From: Paludibacteraceae bacterium | GTDB taxonomy: Bacteria; Bacteroidota; Bacteroidia; Bacteroidales; Paludibacteraceae | Direction: 5' to 3' | DNA length: 31,095 nucleotides | Assembly (NCBI GenBank): GCA_024400275.1 | Contig: JAKSMY010000021.1 | Span: 1 to 31,095, forward strand | Shown here: positions 28,460 to 31,095 of the stretch, piece after piece | Numbering within the stretch: position 1 is the stretch's first letter | Layout: each line of letters opens with the position of its first letter | The notes under the pieces: model-generated | What the model was told of the DNA's origin: nothing | Seen by the model: the letters and a program-made list of their open reading frames with translations, nothing else | Databases searched by the model: none | Made by a program: the position numbers and the translations under genes

Positions 28460-29209
28460 ATGCATATATCAAAAGCGCAAATCAAACTTGTTCGCAGTCT
28501 GCAACAGAAAAAATTCAGAGACTCACTCGGCTATTTTGTGGCGGAGGGTGATAAATGTATCGATGAACTCAAAAAACACTTCGAATTGGTGTTGCTCGTT
28601 AATAGCGATAATGCCACTCCTGCCGAAATAACCCAAATGTCCGCTATGCGTACACCGCAAGGCAGTATAGCCGTGTTCAAAAAAAACGCTCAACTTGTTA
28701 AACCTGCTCAACCCGCTCAACCTGTTAAACCTGCTCAACCTGCTTCCATACTCCTATGCTTAGACGGTGTACAAGACCCTGGCAATTTAGGCACTATTAT
28801 CCGTACTGCCGATTGGTTTGGAGTGAAGCATATTGTCTGCTCACCGGATACGGCGGATTGTTATAATCCTAAGGTCGTGCAAGCCACGATGGGTGCCCTT
28901 GCACGTGTACAAGTCCATTATGTTGATTTAGTTGAGTGGCTCAAACAGCAATCTGCCCCAATCTACGGCACACTCCTTGAAGGAAAAAATATCTACGACG
29001 TGCTTGCTGCTCAACCTGCTCAACCTGCTATCATCATCATGGGCAACGAAGGTAATGGTATATCGTCTTCCGTGCGTGAATACATCACACACCCTATTCG
29101 TATCCCCTCTTATCCCGAGAATGCCGAAACATCAGAAAGTCTCAACGTCGCTATCGCCACCGCCATCACCATCGCCACCTTTAGAAGTTTTAACTCACTA
29201 AACTTGTAA
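28460..29209 (+). CDS. TrmH/SpoU family RNA 2'-O-methyltransferase with repeat-encoded linker
   Basis: 249 residues from ATG 28460, one base after the previous stop. The N-terminal substrate-binding domain starts KAQIKLVRSLQQKKFRDSLGYFVAEGDKCIDELK. SpoU motif 1 is DGVQDPGNLGTIIRTADWFGV, followed by YNPKVVQATMGALARV; motif 2 is IIIMGNEGNGIS; motif 3 is PENAETSESLNVAIATAI. It would 2'-O-methylate a ribose in rRNA or tRNA, most like RlmB/TrmH-type enzymes. The linker between domains (residues 78-95) is a QPA/KPA/QLV repeat encoded by six 9-bp units, a second two-unit copy encodes residues 185-190, and the last residues SLNL plus the TAA are also repeat-derived. The catalytic motifs are intact. 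Confidence 0.93.
   Translation: MHISKAQIKLVRSLQQKKFRDSLGYFVAEGDKCIDELKKHFELVLLVNSDNATPAEITQMSAMRTPQGSIAVFKKNAQLVKPAQPAQPVKPAQPASILLCLDGVQDPGNLGTIIRTADWFGVKHIVCSPDTADCYNPKVVQATMGALARVQVHYVDLVEWLKQQSAPIYGTLLEGKNIYDVLAAQPAQPAIIIMGNEGNGISSSVREYITHPIRIPSYPENAETSESLNVAIATAITIATFRSFNSLNL
28691..28744. repeat. Six in-frame 9-bp repeats inside the SpoU methyltransferase gene
   Basis: CAACTTGTT, AAACCTGCT, CAACCCGCT, CAACCTGTT, AAACCTGCT, CAACCTGCT are consecutive and encode QLV KPA QPA QPV KPA QPA. They belong to the same unit family as the intergenic arrays at 7344 and 16444. Confidence 0.9.
29012..29029. repeat. Two in-frame 9-bp repeats in the SPOUT domain
   Basis: CAACCTGCT twice, encoding QPAQPA at residues 185-190 of the SpoU methyltransferase, just before the IIIMGNEGNG motif. 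Identical to units of the array at 28691-28744. Confidence 0.85.
29191..29208. repeat. 9-bp repeat units forming the 3' end of the SpoU gene
   Basis: TAACTCACT and AAACTTGTA lie at the end of the gene; the second supplies the TAA stop (29207-29209) and continues into the A-tract and TTTG of the next promoter. Confidence 0.6.
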
Positions 29210-29214
29210 AAAAA

Positions 29215-29246
29215 TTTGCACAACTCAATTTTTTTTTGTACCTTTG
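29215..29246 (+). promoter_or_regulatory. Promoter upstream of the four-helix-bundle pseudogene and probably the Wzt-like gene
   Basis: TTTG at 29215-29218 and TACCTTTG at 29239-29246 with 20 bp spacing. It lies directly after the SpoU stop codon. No other promoter is visible before the ATPase gene at 29736. Confidence 0.82.
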
Positions 29247-29263
29247 CACGCAAATTTATTTTG

Positions 29264-29703
29264 AATGATGAATTGAACGCTTCGCTTAATGATGAATTGT
29301 ATGAATGAGAAAGATCAAGTGTATAGGGAGAAATTCAAAAAGTTTGCAGTGAGAATGGTCGAACTGAAACGATTCCTCAATGAGCAGAAACATGAATATA
29401 ATATGGCAGACCAAATCTAGCGTTCTGGGACGGCGATAGGGGCTATTCATCGAGAGGCTACATATGCAGAGAGTGATATGGATTTTATACACAAATTGGC
29501 AATGTCTCAAGAGGAATGTAACGAAACTTTGTCTTGGCTTGAGTTGTTGTATGAGACCCATTATTTAACTAAAGAACAATTTGATAGTTTATATACTGAT
29601 GCGGAGGAAATTATGCATATGCTTTCATCTAGCATCATAACAATGCGAAAAAAAACTTAAAACTAGAAATAAATAAATTCTTCATTAATCATAATTCATC
29701 ATT
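29264..29703. repeat. Inverted 11-bp repeats enclosing the four-helix-bundle pseudogene
   Basis: AATGATGAATT occurs at 29264-29274 and 29288-29298, and its reverse complement AATTCATCATT at 29693-29703, followed by degenerate TTCATCATTCC copies to about 29712. The enclosed segment contains little besides the broken four-helix-bundle gene. Confidence 0.6.
29301..29660 (+). pseudogene. S23-type four-helix-bundle protein gene interrupted by one in-frame TAG
   Basis: Reading from ATG 29301 (in-frame ATGs at 29289 and 29292 are alternatives) gives 39 residues, a TAG at 29418-29420, then 79 more codons in the same frame to TAA 29660. The combined 119-position product is the normal length for the family. 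Before the TAG: KFKKFAVRMVELKRFLNEQK and MADQI; after it: RSGTAIGAIHREATYAES, DFIHKLAMSQEECNETLSWLELL and YLTKEQFDSLYTDAEEIMHML, all typical of the family, which first became known from 23S rRNA intervening sequences. Relatives commonly read Q-I/L-L-R-S-G here, so a single T-to-A change of a TTG codon explains the stop. The downstream part could restart at ATG 29478 as a 60-residue fragment. TAG ends other genes here, so decay is more likely than recoding. Confidence 0.82.
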
Positions 29704-29735
29704 TCATCATTCCATAAATTCCTCATTATAAAGAT

Positions 29736-31046
29736 ATGAATGCAATTGAATTTGATCACGTCAGTAAACAGTACCGCTTAGGCTTGGTATCCACCAAGAC
29801 CCTCAGCCATGATATCCGTCGTTTCTGGATTACCAACGTTCTTGGTAAGGAGGACCCTTACCTCAAGATAGGTGAGACCAACGACCGAGCCAGCAAGGGT
29901 AATTCCGAATATGTCTGGGCATTGAAGGATATCACTTTCAATGTCGAGCAGGGCGATGTCGTCGGTATCATCGGTAAGAACGGTGCAGGTAAGAGTACCT
30001 TGCTCAAACTTCTCAGTCGTGTCACAGGTCCCACCACGGGTCAAATCCGCGCCCATGGACGTATCGGTTCGCTGCTGGAGGTCGGTACCGGTTTCCACCA
30101 GGAGATGACGGGTCGTGAAAATATCTTCATGAACGGTGCCATCCTGGGTATGACCCGTTCAGAGATTCAGCGCAAACTCGATGAGATTGTTGATTTCTCC
30201 GGTTGCGAACGCTATATTGATACGCCGGTTAAACGTTATTCGAGTGGTATGATGGTCCGTCTGGGCTTCGCTGTCGCTGCGCACCTCGACCCCGAGATTT
30301 TGGTCGTGGACGAAGTCCTCGCCGTCGGTGATGCCGAGTTCCAGAAGAAAGCCATCGGCAAGATGCAGGATGTCTCCAAAGGCGAAGGCCGTACCGTCCT
30401 CTTCGTCAGCCATAATATGGCAAGTATTAAGCAATTGTGCAAAACAGGCATAGTGCTTAATCAGGGTCGTGTGGATTTTACCGGTACAGCCAATGAGGCT
30501 GTAGATTTCTACCTCTCGGCTGGACATAATGAAATTCGTGAGTTGAAGTACTCACAAACTGATGCCCCACGTGAAGATGGTGTGTTATTTTTGTCAGGAC
30601 AAGTTTATGCAGATAAGAATGATCCTCAAGGATGTATCTATACAACCGATGATATTCACCTAGAATTTGAATTCTTCAACGAGAATAAGCAAGAGGGTCA
30701 ATATGATGTGACATTCTTCTTGTATGACGAGATGAATAATGAGATTTTTTGCACAAGTAGTTATGGTAAACAGCACATAGTGGAGCAAACAGGTGAGGGT
30801 ATGTACCATGCACATTGTGTCATACCAAAGAATCTGTTGAACTTTGGTACATATCGTGTTGGACGCTTATTGTTTTTGCGTAATGATAGTGTGCTAATGG
30901 AACGCAAGGATGTGTTGTATTTTGAGATCACTAAGCTTGTTATTCAGGATTGTTTTGGATATATTGCTTCTCGCAAAGAGGGGTTGATACACCCCATTTT
31001 GGATTGGTCTGTATCGTGTAATGATCAAATAACGGTCAACCCCTAA
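29736..31046 (+). CDS. ABC transporter ATPase for polysaccharide export (Wzt/TagH type) with C-terminal Wzt_C-like domain
   Basis: 436 residues. The nucleotide-binding domain has an N-terminal insertion typical of export ATPases (about 15-60), Walker A GKNGAGKST at 80-88, the QEMTGRENIFMNGAILGM Q-loop region, signature RYSSGMMVRLGFAVAAHL, Walker B EILVVDEVLAVGD and the switch VSHNM. From about residue 255 a beta-rich domain follows that resembles the Wzt C-terminal domain, which in O-antigen exporters reads the glycan end. Base composition changes sharply at about 30415: the ATPase part is G/C-rich in third positions, the C-terminal part A/T-rich, suggesting mosaic origin. The partner permease is not in the window; it may lie upstream of the SpoU block or downstream. 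It probably begins a surface-glycan locus. Confidence 0.92.
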   Translation: MNAIEFDHVSKQYRLGLVSTKTLSHDIRRFWITNVLGKEDPYLKIGETNDRASKGNSEYVWALKDITFNVEQGDVVGIIGKNGAGKSTLLKLLSRVTGPTTGQIRAHGRIGSLLEVGTGFHQEMTGRENIFMNGAILGMTRSEIQRKLDEIVDFSGCERYIDTPVKRYSSGMMVRLGFAVAAHLDPEILVVDEVLAVGDAEFQKKAIGKMQDVSKGEGRTVLFVSHNMASIKQLCKTGIVLNQGRVDFTGTANEAVDFYLSAGHNEIRELKYSQTDAPREDGVLFLSGQVYADKNDPQGCIYTTDDIHLEFEFFNENKQEGQYDVTFFLYDEMNNEIFCTSSYGKQHIVEQTGEGMYHAHCVIPKNLLNFGTYRVGRLLFLRNDSVLMERKDVLYFEITKLVIQDCFGYIASRKEGLIHPILDWSVSCNDQITVNP

Positions 31047-31077
31047 ATAACGAAATTTAATTTATTTATCAATTTAT

Positions 31078-31095
31078 ATGGAAAGAATTAATGTA
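31078..31095 (+). CDS. Start of an unidentified gene, cut by the window end
   Basis: An ATG at 31078 opens a frame (MERINV) to the last base. It is 31 bases after the ATPase stop, co-directional, with an A/T-rich leader like neighbouring genes. Too short to identify; by position it probably belongs to the polysaccharide locus. Confidence 0.4.

Noticed and set aside
28691..29029. 9-bp tandem repeats as a CRISPR array
   Set aside because: Units are 9 bp, directly adjacent without spacers, and in frame within a gene; there are no cas genes.
29418..29420. Amber codon read as an amino acid (recoding) in the four-helix-bundle gene
   Set aside because: TAG ends at least two ordinary genes in the window (3649-3651 and 21149-21151), RF1 is encoded here, and no recoding element is visible. 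A nonsense mutation is simpler.

Overview
The window looks like a chromosomal segment of a Bacteroidota bacterium, most likely order Bacteroidales. The evidence is eight promoters of the Bacteroidota type (TTTG or TTG, about 20 bp, then TAnnTTTG), no obvious Shine-Dalgarno use, and typical families (GSCFA protein, YitT/DUF2179, DUF4890-like small secreted protein, large PagL-like barrel, S23 four-helix-bundle protein). Coding density is high and almost every reading frame is housekeeping, metabolic or envelope-related. There is no phage, plasmid, integrase, transposase or CRISPR array.

Layout. 1-5.9 kb: the 3' part of gcvP followed at once by a YitT-type membrane protein; a convergent O-methyltransferase gene; then, from an overlapping divergent promoter pair, an Lrp/AsnC regulator with trpS. 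5.9-6.1 kb: a 196-bp gap bounded by inverted repeats. 6.1-12.2 kb: one long co-directional run (TPR membrane protein, ribH, an ACT-less aspartokinase, a second YitT protein, sugar-nucleotide nucleotidyltransferase, galE, manA), closed by a hairpin terminator shared with a converging tRNA-Pro(UGG). 12.4-16.3 kb: a divergent pair, a PagL-like outer-membrane barrel and a secreted beta-helix/metallophosphoesterase protein. 16.5-21.8 kb: ffh, lytic transglycosylase, folD, prfA, rsmE and a PAP2 phosphatase, tightly packed or overlapping. 21.7-29.2 kb: an opposing small secreted protein, then a LolC/E-like permease, GSCFA protein, RluA-type pseudouridine synthase, secreted PL1-like pectate lyase, a short ComEC-like protein, a DUF1294-GT51 fusion and a SpoU rRNA methyltransferase. 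29.2-31.1 kb: a four-helix-bundle gene broken by one in-frame TAG and flanked by short inverted repeats, then a Wzt-type polysaccharide-export ATPase, probably the entry to a surface-polysaccharide locus.

The most unusual signals lie in gene boundaries and architecture rather than in a defence or mobile system. (1) Short tandem repeats (9-mers such as AAACTTGCT and CAACCTGCT; 7-mers CTAAACT and TATCAAY; an 11-mer AATTCATCATT) sit at gene junctions and promoters, and some are translated, supplying stop codons, a start codon, C-terminal residues or an interdomain linker. (2) DUF1294 is fused to a monofunctional peptidoglycan glycosyltransferase. (3) The four-helix-bundle gene with a TAG at a position where relatives carry Leu is enclosed by inverted copies of the 11-mer. 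(4) Two structured inverted-repeat elements lie in intergenic gaps. All functional assignments come from motif recognition by eye, without database searches.
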